Below, in pieces: positions 6,180 to 14,230 of a stretch of DNA of 21,841 bases. The first letter of the stretch is position 1. Each line of letters opens with the position of its first letter. The stretch is from a virus: positions 115 through 21,955 of IMG/VR virus record IMGVR_UViG_3300000116_000276; one strand, given 5' to 3'. The translations under genes were made by a program, and so were the position numbers. The notes under the pieces are model-generated. The model was not told the DNA's origin and made no database searches. It saw only the letters and a list, made by a program, of their open reading frames with translations.

Positions 6180-8474
6180 ATGACAGAAGTAATTAAGCGT
6201 GATGGTTCTCACGAATCTCTCGATATTGAAAAATTACACAAGGTAGTATTTTATGCTTGTGAAGATATTAAAGGTGTGAGTGCCAGCGAAGTTGAAATTA
6301 AAAGCCAGATTCAATTTTTTGATGGAATCAAAACTTCAGATGTTCAGGAAACTCTAATTAAGTCTGCGGCAGATTTAATATCAGAAGAAGCACCAAACTA
6401 TCAATGGGTTGCGGGTCGTTTAATTAACTATCACTTGCGTAAAATGGTTTATGGTCAATTTGATCCTTGGCATTTGCATGACTTAGTAAAAAAGAATATA
6501 GAGCTCGGCTTTTATGATTCAGAAATTTTAGAGTCGTACTCCAAATCCGAATTCAATAAACTTAATAGTTACATAAAGCACCAAAGAGATGATACACTCA
6601 CCTACGCAGCTATGGAACAGTTTCGTGGCAAATACTTAGTCCAGAACCGTGTTACAAAGCAAATTTATGAAACTCCACAAATGGCGTATATGCTTATTGC
6701 TATGACTTTATTTCAGTCATATGATAAAGATGCTCGTATTAAGTGGGTGAAAGAATATTATGACGCAATTTCTACCTTTGATATTTCTCTTCCTACTCCT
6801 GTTATGGCAGGTGTCAGGACTCCTCAACGACAGTTCTCATCCTGTGTCCTCATCGAAACTGACGACTCGCTGGATAGTATCAATGCTTCTACTTCTTCTA
6901 TTGTCAAGTATGTTAGCCAAAAAGCAGGTATCGGGATCGGAGCTGGGCGAATCAGAGCTCTTGGAAGTCCAATTAGAAGTGGAGATGCCTACCACACAGG
7001 AGTTATTCCATTCTACAAGATGTTTCAATCAGCTACAAGAAGCTGTTCACAAGGCGGTGTGCGAAACGGAGCCGCTACATTGTATTATCCTATCTGGCAC
7101 CTTGAAGTCGAAGACTTGCTTGTGCTTAAAAACAATAAAGGAACCGACGACAATAGAGTCAGACATATGGACTACGGAGTGCAATTCAACAAACTAATGT
7201 ATGAACGCCTTCTCGAAGGTGGTGACATTACACTGTTTTCTCCGTCAGATGTTCCAGGACTGTATGAATCTTTTTTTAATAATCAAGATGAATTTAAATA
7301 TTTATATGAAAAAGCAGAAGTTCATCCAAATATTCGTAAAAAGACTATCCCAGCTATAGAATTATTCTCCCAATTCATGGAAGAGCGTAAAAATACTGGT
7401 CGTATTTACTTGATGAATGTTGATCATGCAAATACACACTCTTCTTTTGATGAAAAAGCTGCCCCAATTCACCAATCTAATCTATGTTGTGAAATTAATC
7501 TTCCTACAAAACCTCTTACAGACTTTAATGATGAAGAAGGCGAAATTGCTCTCTGCACCCTTTCAGCCATAAATTGGGGTAAAATTAATAAACCAGAAGA
7601 CTTTAAAAAACCTTGTGAACTAGCCATTCGAGGACTAGATGCTCTTCTATCGTACCAAAACTATCCTGTTAAGGCAGCTCATAACGCAACCATGAAACGC
7701 CGCCCTCTCGGTGTAGGAATTATTAATCTTGCATATTGGTTAGCTCGTAATAACACAAGTTATGAAGAACCAAATCTGGAACTGCTAGATGAATATGCTG
7801 AAGCATGGTCCTACTATCTCATTAAAGCCTCTGCAGACTTAGCACATGAACAAGGTGCTCCTTCTGGCAATAAAGAAACAAAGTACGGGCATGGAGTAGT
7901 TCCCATTGATACTCGTAAAATAGATGTAGACGAGTTAGTACCTCATCAAGAACGCATGCCTTGGGATCAATTAAGAGAACAGTTACACAAAACAGGAATT
8001 CGTAATTCAACTGTAATGGCTCTAATGCCTTCAGAAACTTCAGCACAGATTGCAAATGCTACAAACGGTATTGAGCCTCCTCGTTCTTTTGTGTCTATTA
8101 AACAATCAAAAGATGGAGTGCTTAAACAAGTAGTTCCTGGAATACACAAACTACGTTCTAAATATAATCTTCTTTGGGATCAACGATCACCCGAAGGATA
8201 TTTAAAGATTTGTGCTATCCTACAAAAATACATTGATCAAGGTATCTCTGTAAACACTTCTTATAATCCAACATTTTTTGAAGACGAAAAAATACCAATG
8301 AGCACTATGATTCAACATCTTCTCATGTTTTACAAGTATGGCGGTAAGCAACTATATTACTTTAATACTTTTGACGGACAGGGAGAGATTGATATTAATA
8401 AATTTGATGAAACACAATCACAAGAGCTTCCAGATATTGATGATGAAGCTAACTGTGACTCTTGTGTACTATAG
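6180..8474 (+). CDS. nrdA: Class Ia ribonucleoside-diphosphate reductase, alpha subunit
   Basis: The large subunit reduces ribonucleoside diphosphates to deoxy forms. At 764 residues it is nearly the size of E. coli NrdA (761). Visible parts: an N-terminal ATP-cone (about 3-90) for allosteric control; C222 in FSSCVL and C459 in LCTLSAIN, the redox pair; N434, C436 and E438 in SNLCCEIN, the radical-site residues; the loop ALMPSETSAQ with NATNGIEPP; the radical-transfer tyrosines Y726 and Y727 in KQLYYFNT; and a C-terminal swinging CDSC (C759, C762) that is reloaded by glutaredoxin. Everything needed for activity is present. AAGGA lies about 7 nt before the ATG. nrdB follows after 8 nt. A patch at about 6840-7080 is 43-50% GC against about 35% in the flanks. 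Confidence 0.97.
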   Translation: MTEVIKRDGSHESLDIEKLHKVVFYACEDIKGVSASEVEIKSQIQFFDGIKTSDVQETLIKSAADLISEEAPNYQWVAGRLINYHLRKMVYGQFDPWHLHDLVKKNIELGFYDSEILESYSKSEFNKLNSYIKHQRDDTLTYAAMEQFRGKYLVQNRVTKQIYETPQMAYMLIAMTLFQSYDKDARIKWVKEYYDAISTFDISLPTPVMAGVRTPQRQFSSCVLIETDDSLDSINASTSSIVKYVSQKAGIGIGAGRIRALGSPIRSGDAYHTGVIPFYKMFQSATRSCSQGGVRNGAATLYYPIWHLEVEDLLVLKNNKGTDDNRVRHMDYGVQFNKLMYERLLEGGDITLFSPSDVPGLYESFFNNQDEFKYLYEKAEVHPNIRKKTIPAIELFSQFMEERKNTGRIYLMNVDHANTHSSFDEKAAPIHQSNLCCEINLPTKPLTDFNDEEGEIALCTLSAINWGKINKPEDFKKPCELAIRGLDALLSYQNYPVKAAHNATMKRRPLGVGIINLAYWLARNNTSYEEPNLELLDEYAEAWSYYLIKASADLAHEQGAPSGNKETKYGHGVVPIDTRKIDVDELVPHQERMPWDQLREQLHKTGIRNSTVMALMPSETSAQIANATNGIEPPRSFVSIKQSKDGVLKQVVPGIHKLRSKYNLLWDQRSPEGYLKICAILQKYIDQGISVNTSYNPTFFEDEKIPMSTMIQHLLMFYKYGGKQLYYFNTFDGQGEIDINKFDETQSQELPDIDDEANCDSCVL

Positions 8475-8482
8475 GTGATATA

Positions 8483-9604
8483 ATGACTGTATTAAACAAA
8501 ACAACTAATGACCATACAACTGCTAAAATGTTTTTTGATGAGCCTCTTGGTATGCAAAGATTCGATACTTTAAAGTATCGTGCTTTTGATAAACTTACTG
8601 ATAAGCAACTAGGATTCTTTTGGCGACCCGAAGAAATTGATATATTGCGTGATGCTTCAGATTTTAAAAACCTAACAGAGCATGAACAGCATATTTTTAC
8701 CTCTAACTTAAAACGTCAGATCGTGTTAGACTCTGTACAGGGTCGTGCTCCTGCAGAATCTTTTGGCTCAATTGTGGGACTACCAGAGTTAGAGAATTGG
8801 ATTATCACATGGACTTTTTCTGAAACTATCCACTCACGCTCTTACACCCATATTATTCGTAATATTTATCCAAACCCTTCTAAGATATTTGATGAAATGA
8901 TGAATATTAATGAAATTGTTGATTGTGCTGATTCAATATCAAAACACTATGATGAGTTAATTGAAATGACAAAGTGGTATCAACTTTTAGGGGAAGGTGA
9001 GCACGAAATCAATGGAAAGCAAATTAAAGTAGATCTGTATGAACTGAAGAAGCTTTTATACTTGTGTATCGCAAGTGTTAACATTCTTGAAGGTGTAAGG
9101 TTTTATGTGTCATTTGCTTGTTCTTGGGCATTTGCCGAATTAAAAAAGATGGAAGGTAATGCTAAAATTATTAAATTGATTGCCCGTGATGAAAATGTCC
9201 ATCTCGGTTCTACACAACAAATCCTAAAACTTCTCCCACAAGACGATCCAGACTTTATTAAGATAGCAAAAGAATGTGAACAAGAAGTTATTGATATGTT
9301 TATAGAAGCTGTTGATCAAGAAAAACAATGGGCTCAGTATTTATTTAAAGATGGCTCTATGATTGGTTTAAACACTAAACTTCTTGAAGACTATATTGAG
9401 TGGATTGCTAATAAGCGTATTACTGCTATAGGTATAAAGTCTCCTTACAATGTTCCTCGTGCTAATCCTCTTCCGTGGACACAGAAGTGGATTTCAGGTT
9501 CCGAAGTACAAGTAGCTCCTCAAGAAACAGAAATCTCCAGTTATGTGATTGGAGGAACAAAACAAGACGTATCAAAAGATACATTTAAGGGTTTTGCTCT
9601 ATGA
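8483..9604 (+). CDS. nrdB: Class Ia ribonucleotide reductase, beta subunit
   Basis: The small subunit houses the di-iron centre and tyrosyl radical. Counting from the ATG at 8483, the E. coli residues D84, E115, H118, Y122, E204, E238 and H241 correspond to D83, E114, H117, Y121 (ETIHSRSY), E203, E237 and H240 (RDENVH), a constant offset of one. This is a canonical tyrosine-radical class Ia enzyme, not an NrdF or tyrosine-lacking type. The radical-relay tyrosine near the C-terminus is in SSYVIG, and the tail that docks on NrdA is present. The frame is open from 8462, but ATG 8483 has AGGTGA 4 nt upstream and avoids overlapping the nrdA CDSC codons. The stop overlaps the next start as ATGA. 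Confidence 0.96.
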   Translation: MTVLNKTTNDHTTAKMFFDEPLGMQRFDTLKYRAFDKLTDKQLGFFWRPEEIDILRDASDFKNLTEHEQHIFTSNLKRQIVLDSVQGRAPAESFGSIVGLPELENWIITWTFSETIHSRSYTHIIRNIYPNPSKIFDEMMNINEIVDCADSISKHYDELIEMTKWYQLLGEGEHEINGKQIKVDLYELKKLLYLCIASVNILEGVRFYVSFACSWAFAELKKMEGNAKIIKLIARDENVHLGSTQQILKLLPQDDPDFIKIAKECEQEVIDMFIEAVDQEKQWAQYLFKDGSMIGLNTKLLEDYIEWIANKRITAIGIKSPYNVPRANPLPWTQKWISGSEVQVAPQETEISSYVIGGTKQDVSKDTFKGFAL

Positions 9605-10005
9605 TTAATTTTGAAAAGTATAAAGAATTTGTAAAAGAAGTAACATCTGATGCTTCTAACCACCGTGAAGAAATGATACAACGACTAGTTGATATTGAAA
9701 AAACTTATGGTATTAATCCTAGTTTATTAATGACTGCAGCAATAGGTCTATCAAGCGAGAGTGGTGAGTTTATTGAGATTGTCAAAAAAGCGGTATTTCA
9801 AGGTAAGCCACTAGACAAAGATGTACAATTTCATCTTAAAAGAGAACTTGGTGATATTATGTGGTATGTTGCTAATGCTTGTAGAGCCTTAGATCTTACT
9901 CTTGATGATATTATATCTGAAAACGTTGATAAATTAAAATCACGTTATCCAGGCGGTGAATTTGATGTTCACTACTCAGAAAATCGCAAAGAAGGTGATT
10001 TATAA
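9601..10005 (+). CDS. MazG-like nucleotide pyrophosphohydrolase
   Basis: This 134-residue all-helical protein fits the MazG/dUTPase-2 superfamily. An ESGEFIEIVKKA helix (about 53-64) and ELGDIMWYV (about 82-90) give the paired acidic motifs (ExxE and ExxD) that bind magnesium. These enzymes hydrolyse (d)NTPs to monophosphates. In phages they are thought to trim unwanted nucleotides or lower host alarmone levels; which applies here cannot be told. It sits between nrdB and a glutaredoxin gene and overlaps both (ATGA at the start, TAATG at the end), so it belongs to the dNTP supply operon. Length matches single-domain phage MazG proteins. Confidence 0.85.
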   Translation: MINFEKYKEFVKEVTSDASNHREEMIQRLVDIEKTYGINPSLLMTAAIGLSSESGEFIEIVKKAVFQGKPLDKDVQFHLKRELGDIMWYVANACRALDLTLDDIISENVDKLKSRYPGGEFDVHYSENRKEGDL

Positions 10006-10241
10006 TGAAAGTCGTTGTCTGGAGTCGTGATTTATGTCAATATTGTGTAAGAGCTACATACCAACTTAAACAACATGGAATAGATTTTGAAGAGCGTAAA
10101 ATAGGTCATGGTTGGACTAAAGAACAACTTTTAAAAGAAGTACCCAATGCTCGCACAATTCCACAAATTATTATTGATGGAAAAGTTATTGGAGGATATA
10201 CTGAGTTGATGGAGTCAGGCATACTTGATTCAAATAATTAA
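10005..10241 (+). CDS. Glutaredoxin
   Basis: This 78-residue thioredoxin-fold protein has the redox motif CQYC (12-15) after a first strand VVVWSRD. It also has the cis-proline segment TIPQIIIDG (about 45-53) and the GGYTEL glutathione-side loop (about 57-62). This is the classic layout of a small phage or E. coli Grx1/NrdH-like protein. It would pass electrons to the C-terminal CDSC of NrdA encoded four kilobases upstream in the same operon. The start codon overlaps the stop of the MazG-like gene (TAATG). The two-Cys site with the YC order favours glutaredoxin over thioredoxin. Confidence 0.93.
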   Translation: MKVVVWSRDLCQYCVRATYQLKQHGIDFEERKIGHGWTKEQLLKEVPNARTIPQIIIDGKVIGGYTELMESGILDSNN

Positions 10242-10255
10242 AGGAGAAGTAGCTA

Positions 10256-10957
10256 TTGGCTAACGGAAATAATAAACCTCTTAAAAAAGTCAGAATTGAC
10301 GACCTCTTAACATTTAAACCTATCACTGATAATCAAACAAAAACATACGAAGCCTATAAACAAAATAAACATCTTTTACTACATGGAATAGCTGGGACAG
10401 GTAAAACTTTTTTATCTCTTTATTTAGCTCTTGAAGAAGTATTAGATCCTTCTACGGTATATGATGATGTATTTATTGTTCGTTCAGTAGTTTCTACTAG
10501 AGATATTGGATTCTTACCAGGAGATGAGCAAGAAAAAGTATCTATTTATGAAGCTCCCTATCGATCTATATGTAGGGAGCTTTTTGGTATTAGAGATGCT
10601 TATGACTCTTTAAAACAACAAAGTAATGTAAAGTTTATGAGCACCTCTTTTATAAGGGGCATAACTATTAATAATGCAGTGGTTATTGTGGATGAATGTC
10701 AGAACTTGAATTTTCATGAATTAGATAGTATAATCACTCGTATAGGAAAAAACTCAAAGATCATATTCTGTGGTGACTATACTCAGACTGATTTAACAAG
10801 GGAAAATGATAAACGTGGGATATGGAATTTTATGAAAATTCTTAAATCATTAGAAGAGTTTGAAACTGTTGAGTTTTTAATTGATGACATTGTAAGAAGT
10901 GACTTTTTAAAGTCATACATTATAGCAAAATATAAGTTGGGATACGATGGCTCATAA
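10256..10957 (+). CDS. phoH: PhoH-like P-loop ATPase
   Basis: This 233-residue protein is a PhoH-family ATPase. An N-terminal segment TDNQTKTYEAY resembles a Q-motif. Walker A is GIAGTGKTF (about 44-52), the IVRSVVSTRDIGFLPGD block (about 73-89) is characteristic of PhoH, Walker B is IVDECQN, and sensor-like IFCGDYTQTD follows. PhoH genes are very common in marine phages. Their role is unsettled, with proposals ranging from phosphate response to RNA handling. The start is TTG at 10256, preceded by AAGGAG 9 nt upstream; no ATG lies near. The 3' end overlaps the next gene by 11 nt. A 16-nt near-palindrome at 10900-10915 lies in the coding end and is probably incidental. Confidence 0.9.
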   Translation: MANGNNKPLKKVRIDDLLTFKPITDNQTKTYEAYKQNKHLLLHGIAGTGKTFLSLYLALEEVLDPSTVYDDVFIVRSVVSTRDIGFLPGDEQEKVSIYEAPYRSICRELFGIRDAYDSLKQQSNVKFMSTSFIRGITINNAVVIVDECQNLNFHELDSIITRIGKNSKIIFCGDYTQTDLTRENDKRGIWNFMKILKSLEEFETVEFLIDDIVRSDFLKSYIIAKYKLGYDGS

Positions 10958-11405
10958 TAAAAGTAAAGCAAAAGGGTCAGCATACGAACAAAAAATTGCA
11001 ACTAGACTATCAAGCGAGTTTGGTAGGGAATTTAGAAGAGTCCCTCTATCGGGAGCGATAGATTATCTAAAAGGAGATATTTGGACTCCTCACGACACAG
11101 CCTGGTGGCCTTATGCAGTGGAATGTAAGCACTATAAAGATCTTCAGTGGAATAACCTGTTAACATCTAAAACCACAGACATTCTTAACTTCTGGCGGCA
11201 AACGGTACGTGAAGCAGAAGTAATGAAAAAGAAACCCCTCCTTATATTTCGATGGAATCGGTCAAAAGATTTTGTTGCGTATGATGATGATATAAAAGTT
11301 CCCTTCTTTATCGAAATTAAATCTTTTGGTTGTCAGTTCAAAGTAACGAAACTTGATGACTGGCTAGACTCCATTAAAGACCAAACTAACCTTGCTTCTT
11401 CTTAA
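10947..11405 (+). CDS. PD-(D/E)XK nuclease, Hjc/Holliday junction resolvase-like
   Basis: This 152-residue protein shows the pattern of Hjc-like resolvases. An N-terminal KGSAYEQKIATRL helix supplies E14, then RRVPLSGA, D44 in GDIW, and E59 with K61 in AVECKHY, forming the PD-(D/E)XK catalytic core. Enzymes of this family cut branched DNA such as Holliday junctions, consistent with nearby recombination genes and with resolving concatemers before packaging. Other PD-(D/E)XK roles cannot be excluded. It overlaps phoH by 11 nt. Segments counted here are about 43% GC, far above the SGNH-like gene that follows. Its last codons form one copy of a 19-bp direct repeat whose other copy lies past that next gene. 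Confidence 0.78.
   Translation: MAHNKSKAKGSAYEQKIATRLSSEFGREFRRVPLSGAIDYLKGDIWTPHDTAWWPYAVECKHYKDLQWNNLLTSKTTDILNFWRQTVREAEVMKKKPLLIFRWNRSKDFVAYDDDIKVPFFIEIKSFGCQFKVTKLDDWLDSIKDQTNLASS
11383..11401 (+). repeat. Direct repeat, copy 1 (flanks the SGNH-like gene)
   Basis: AAACTAACCTTGCTTCTTC lies at the 3' end of the nuclease gene and encodes its C-terminal TNLAS. It matches 18 of 19 bases with 12109-12127. Looser similarity continues through TTAAA and the leader down to the following ATG. The pair brackets the SGNH-like gene. Confidence 0.8.
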
Positions 11406-11441
11406 AGATAGTCTTATTTTTTAGTAAAACAGAAAGTAAAA

Positions 11442-12086
11442 ATGTTTATACCTAAAACAGTACTCTGTAAAGAAGGTATTAAATTACCGTATAAGATAAA
11501 AGTAGATAATCCTAAATATAAAATAGGAATTTTCGGAGATAGTTTCGCGCAATTAGCAGAAGATGCTGTACACAATAAAAAAATTTGGCAAGACAGATCT
11601 GAACCTGTTTTTAACCACGAAAATACTTGGCAGTATTATTTAGCTAACTTACTATCTGCTGAAGCACATACTTACGGTATCTCTGGTTCAAGCATTGGTG
11701 ATGTTGCATATACAATTATTAATTGCGAAATATTATATGATCTATATATTATATTTCATCCTAAACCAGGTAGAAAAAATATATTTGCATTAGAAGAATA
11801 TAGCGCTAAAATCTACAAAAAAATTAGAAAAATATTAGAAGACAAAAAAGTTATAAACATATATTGGGATAAAAATAATAAAATTAAATCTTTCGGTAAT
11901 ATAGATCTTATAAGTAGTTACCATCTTACTAATAGAAACACTTATGAATCTAATAAAACTAGATTTTATACAGACCCTAATCCCTTAGATATATTAGATA
12001 GTTATTGTCATATGTCTGGAAGAGGTAATTTGCTTTTAGCAAGAGATATATACAAAGGTATTATCAAAGAGTTTAATATTAATTAG
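11442..12086 (+). CDS. SGNH/GDSL hydrolase-like protein
   Basis: This 214-residue protein has the features of an SGNH-fold hydrolase. Block I is IGIFGDSFA (28-36) with the nucleophile S34, a block II-like GISGSSIGD glycine stretch lies at about 79-87, and a late D..CHMSGRGN segment (about 187-198) could supply the catalytic Asp and His. The expected block III GxND is not obvious; the segment reads YIIFHPKPG. SGNH proteins remove or add acyl groups on sugars, lipids or peptides, so a surface-glycan role is possible but unproven. The ribosome binding site is weak (AGAAAG). The gene is extremely AT-rich, with segments near 15-27% GC and heavy use of ATA codons, unlike the nuclease gene before it. 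Direct repeats on both sides suggest insertion as a cassette. Confidence 0.65.
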   Translation: MFIPKTVLCKEGIKLPYKIKVDNPKYKIGIFGDSFAQLAEDAVHNKKIWQDRSEPVFNHENTWQYYLANLLSAEAHTYGISGSSIGDVAYTIINCEILYDLYIIFHPKPGRKNIFALEEYSAKIYKKIRKILEDKKVINIYWDKNNKIKSFGNIDLISSYHLTNRNTYESNKTRFYTDPNPLDILDSYCHMSGRGNLLLARDIYKGIIKEFNIN

Positions 12087-12108
12087 TAGCTTATAAGATA
12101 TCAAAAGT

Positions 12109-12127
12109 AAACTAATCTTGCTTCTTC
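12109..12127 (+). repeat. Direct repeat, copy 2 (flanks the SGNH-like gene)
   Basis: AAACTAATCTTGCTTCTTC repeats 11383-11401 with one mismatch. In the matching frame it still reads TNLASSF then TAA, like the nuclease C-terminus TNLASS, but an in-frame stop immediately precedes it. It looks like a relic of that gene's end displaced by an insertion. Confidence 0.8.
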
Positions 12128-12146
12128 CTTTTAAAATTGGTATAGT
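12118..12146 (+). promoter_or_regulatory. Possible sigma70-type promoter before the exonuclease gene
   Basis: TTGCTT (12118-12123), a 17-bp spacer and TATAGT (12141-12146) approximate a sigma70 promoter, with a strong -10 and a mediocre -35. The -35 lies in the repeat copy, and copy 1 has a weaker equivalent (TTGCTT, 17 bp, TATTTT at 11415-11420). The 84-nt gap here is one of the few in the + block large enough for a promoter. Confidence 0.35.
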
Positions 12147-12170
12147 TATTTATAAACACAGGAGATAACT

Positions 12171-13013
12171 ATGACCAAATCTTGGAATGATCTTGCAGAC
12201 TTGCAAGAGACCGATTACTCAACTTATAATAATCTATTAATTATTGATGCTAATAACCTATCTTATCGCTGGTTGCAGCGACCTAACTATGCGTCGTTCG
12301 ATGCAGATTTCATCCGCACAATCCAATCTTTAGCAAAATCATACGAAGCAGCTCGTACTATAGTCTGCTTTGACTTCGGTAAGTCATACTACAGAATGGA
12401 AATGCACGAAGAATATAAAGGAACTCGTAAAAAACCTCAAGACGAAGATGAGATTAAAAAGTATGAAGATTTTTTCTCAGTTTTAAATGCACTACCTGAT
12501 CAGCTCGATGAAGAAGTATTGAAGTTTCGCGGAGTTGAGGCTGACGATATATTAGCTTGGATTACTCAAAATATGTCTGATCGCTATGATCATACTTGGA
12601 TAGTGTCTTCTGACCGAGATTTGTATCAACTAATTGATGATAATATCTCTATCTTTAATATCTTCGGACGTAAAGAAGTCACTTTACAAACACTTCAAGA
12701 AGATTTTGATGTAAATCCTTCTGAATATATGCTTTCAAGAATTATTGAGGGTGATAAGTCAGACAACATTTTAGGCATTGATGGTATAGGTCCTAAGCGT
12801 GCTCAAGCTCTTGCCCGTGAGTATAAAACACTAGATAATCTTTTAGAGGCTTTACCTATAAAAGGTAAGTCTAAGTATATTACTAATCTAAATGCAGGTC
12901 ACGATCAATTAGTTAGAAATGAAAAACTTATCAATCTTAAACAATATTGTGTAGATGCGATTTGTGCAGGTAAAGAAGGAGAAGAGCCTCTTGAAAGACT
13001 TACAAGTTTGTGA
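12171..13013 (+). CDS. 5'-3' exonuclease / RNase H of the FEN family
   Basis: This 280-residue protein matches the T4 RNase H/T5 exonuclease (FEN) fold that removes RNA primers and 5' flaps during lagging-strand synthesis. Metal-site motifs appear in order: IIDANN with D26, VCFDFGKSYYR, EYKGTRK, GVEADDILA, SSDRDLYQL, and GDKSDNILGIDGIGPKRA. The last contains the final metal ligands and the helix-3-turn-helix that grips DNA. All acidic ligands look intact. AGGAG stands 6 nt before the ATG, and a possible promoter lies in the preceding gap. The 3' end overlaps the following gene by about 23 nt if that gene starts at TTG 12991. Confidence 0.92.
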   Translation: MTKSWNDLADLQETDYSTYNNLLIIDANNLSYRWLQRPNYASFDADFIRTIQSLAKSYEAARTIVCFDFGKSYYRMEMHEEYKGTRKKPQDEDEIKKYEDFFSVLNALPDQLDEEVLKFRGVEADDILAWITQNMSDRYDHTWIVSSDRDLYQLIDDNISIFNIFGRKEVTLQTLQEDFDVNPSEYMLSRIIEGDKSDNILGIDGIGPKRAQALAREYKTLDNLLEALPIKGKSKYITNLNAGHDQLVRNEKLINLKQYCVDAICAGKEGEEPLERLTSL

Positions 13014-13572
13014 GATAAAAATAGAAAAAAGCTCTAAAGCTAAGTATCTTGAAAGTAAACTAGGTACAAGCTGGTCTTTTGAAATATATAATCATTTAGA
13101 GCCTTTTTTCCACTTAAGAGCATGTATTGATACTGACGTTACTTTAGAGCCTGGAGAAATATTCCCTTTCCCAACAGGTATTTATCCTCAGCTTACTAAT
13201 CCAAATTTCACAATTGAGGTTAACTCTTTAAGTGGTTTAATATATAGTTATGGGGTAGTCATGTGTGAAAGAGTTACATACTTTCCCTATACGTTTAGAG
13301 ATGAAATATGGATTCATCTTGAAAATAAAAATCACGAAGCTGTAATCATACGTCCTGGACAAAAAATAGCGCAGATGACTGTAAAACAACTTCCACGAAT
13401 AGTGATAAAATACGTTGATGAGATAGAGAAATCTGATTGGAAAATTAATTCTGGAAAAACTTTTATAAAACTTATAAAAGACCAGATAAGAAACAGAACA
13501 AAGGTAAAAGCTACTGAACAGTACAGTAGAGAAAAAATTATGAAACTTTATGGAGAAAATAATGAAAGTTAG
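12991..13572 (+). CDS. dUTPase/dCTP deaminase-fold protein with degenerate motifs
   Basis: The frame is open from an ATG at 12955, but TTG 12991 has AAGGAG 10 nt upstream and reduces overlap with the exonuclease gene; it gives 193 residues. The layout is that of trimeric dUTPases: HLRACIDTDV (41-50, motif 1), NSLSGLIYSYGV (78-89, motif 2), a FRDEIWIHLEN strand (102-112, motif 3 end) and RPGQKIAQM (121-129, motif 4). However, the motif 1 Asp is His, the motif 2 PRSG Arg is lost, the motif 3 catalytic Asp position is Pro, and the glycine-rich motif 5 is replaced by a basic helical tail. It lies next to thyX, which uses dUMP, so it may bind nucleotides or have a changed activity. Fold moderately sure, activity unknown. 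Confidence 0.65.
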   Translation: MKDLQVCEIKIEKSSKAKYLESKLGTSWSFEIYNHLEPFFHLRACIDTDVTLEPGEIFPFPTGIYPQLTNPNFTIEVNSLSGLIYSYGVVMCERVTYFPYTFRDEIWIHLENKNHEAVIIRPGQKIAQMTVKQLPRIVIKYVDEIEKSDWKINSGKTFIKLIKDQIRNRTKVKATEQYSREKIMKLYGENNES

Positions 13573-14230
13573 ATTAATATCTTACTCAAAACCAGTTGAT
13601 ATGATTGGAGTAGATAATGCAGAAGATCTAGTTGCTTATTGTGCTAGGGTTTCTAACCCTGATAATCAAATGAGTACTGAAACTTCAGAGAAACTATTAA
13701 AATACTTAATAAGAGAAAATCACTGGTCACCGTTTGAAATGGTTTCAGTGTGTATGGAAATTGAAACTACACGAGATATAGCTCGTCAGATTCTAAGACA
13801 CAGATCTTTCTCTTTTCAAGAGTTTTCTCAGAGATACGCTAATCCTGAAGATTCTTTAGGTTGGACTAATCGAGAAGCCAGACTTCAAGATAAACAAAAT
13901 CGCCAAAATTCAATAGACACTGAAGATGACGAACTACAGCACGATTGGTTGATAAAACAAGATAAAGTAAAATTAGCATCTATTCAAGCCTATAATTGGG
14001 CACTAGAAATGGGTATAGCTAAAGAACAAGCTCGTGCAGTACTTCCAGAAGGTATGATGAGATCACGACTCTATATGAACGGTACTCTGCGATCTTGGTT
14101 ACATTATATCGACTTACGATCAGCACACGGAACACAAAAAGAACATATTGAAATTGCTAAAGAGTGCGGTGTTGAGATTGGAAAAATATTTCCTTTTGCA
14201 GAGCGTTGGTTTAATCCTAGTGGTAAATGA
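13562..14230 (+). CDS. thyX: Flavin-dependent thymidylate synthase
   Basis: ThyX makes dTMP from dUMP using FAD, NADPH and methylene-tetrahydrofolate. The signature RHRx7S is present as RHRSFSFQEFS (79-89), followed by QRY. LPEGMMRSRLYMNGTLRSW and the HGTQKEHIEIAKE helix complete the nucleotide and FAD site. Length (222 residues) is usual for the family. The frame is open from 13550, but ATG 13562 has GGAG 6 nt upstream and gives a clean MKVRLISYSKP start; it overlaps the previous gene by 11 nt. The stop overlaps the next ATG as ATGA. With NrdAB and MazG-like proteins it completes a dNTP supply set. Confidence 0.95.
   Translation: MKVRLISYSKPVDMIGVDNAEDLVAYCARVSNPDNQMSTETSEKLLKYLIRENHWSPFEMVSVCMEIETTRDIARQILRHRSFSFQEFSQRYANPEDSLGWTNREARLQDKQNRQNSIDTEDDELQHDWLIKQDKVKLASIQAYNWALEMGIAKEQARAVLPEGMMRSRLYMNGTLRSWLHYIDLRSAHGTQKEHIEIAKECGVEIGKIFPFAERWFNPSGK

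Noticed and set aside
6760-7197. A 145-codon + strand open frame inside nrdA
   Set aside because: It lies entirely within the intact nrdA frame, which carries all catalytic motifs. Its length reflects the GC-richer patch there, and its Leu/Ser-rich product resembles no protein.
10900-10915. A 16-nt near-palindrome TGACTTTTTAAAGTCA in the phoH 3' end
   Set aside because: It is within codons of phoH, short and A/T-centred, and has no promoter or terminator context; probably chance in AT-rich DNA.
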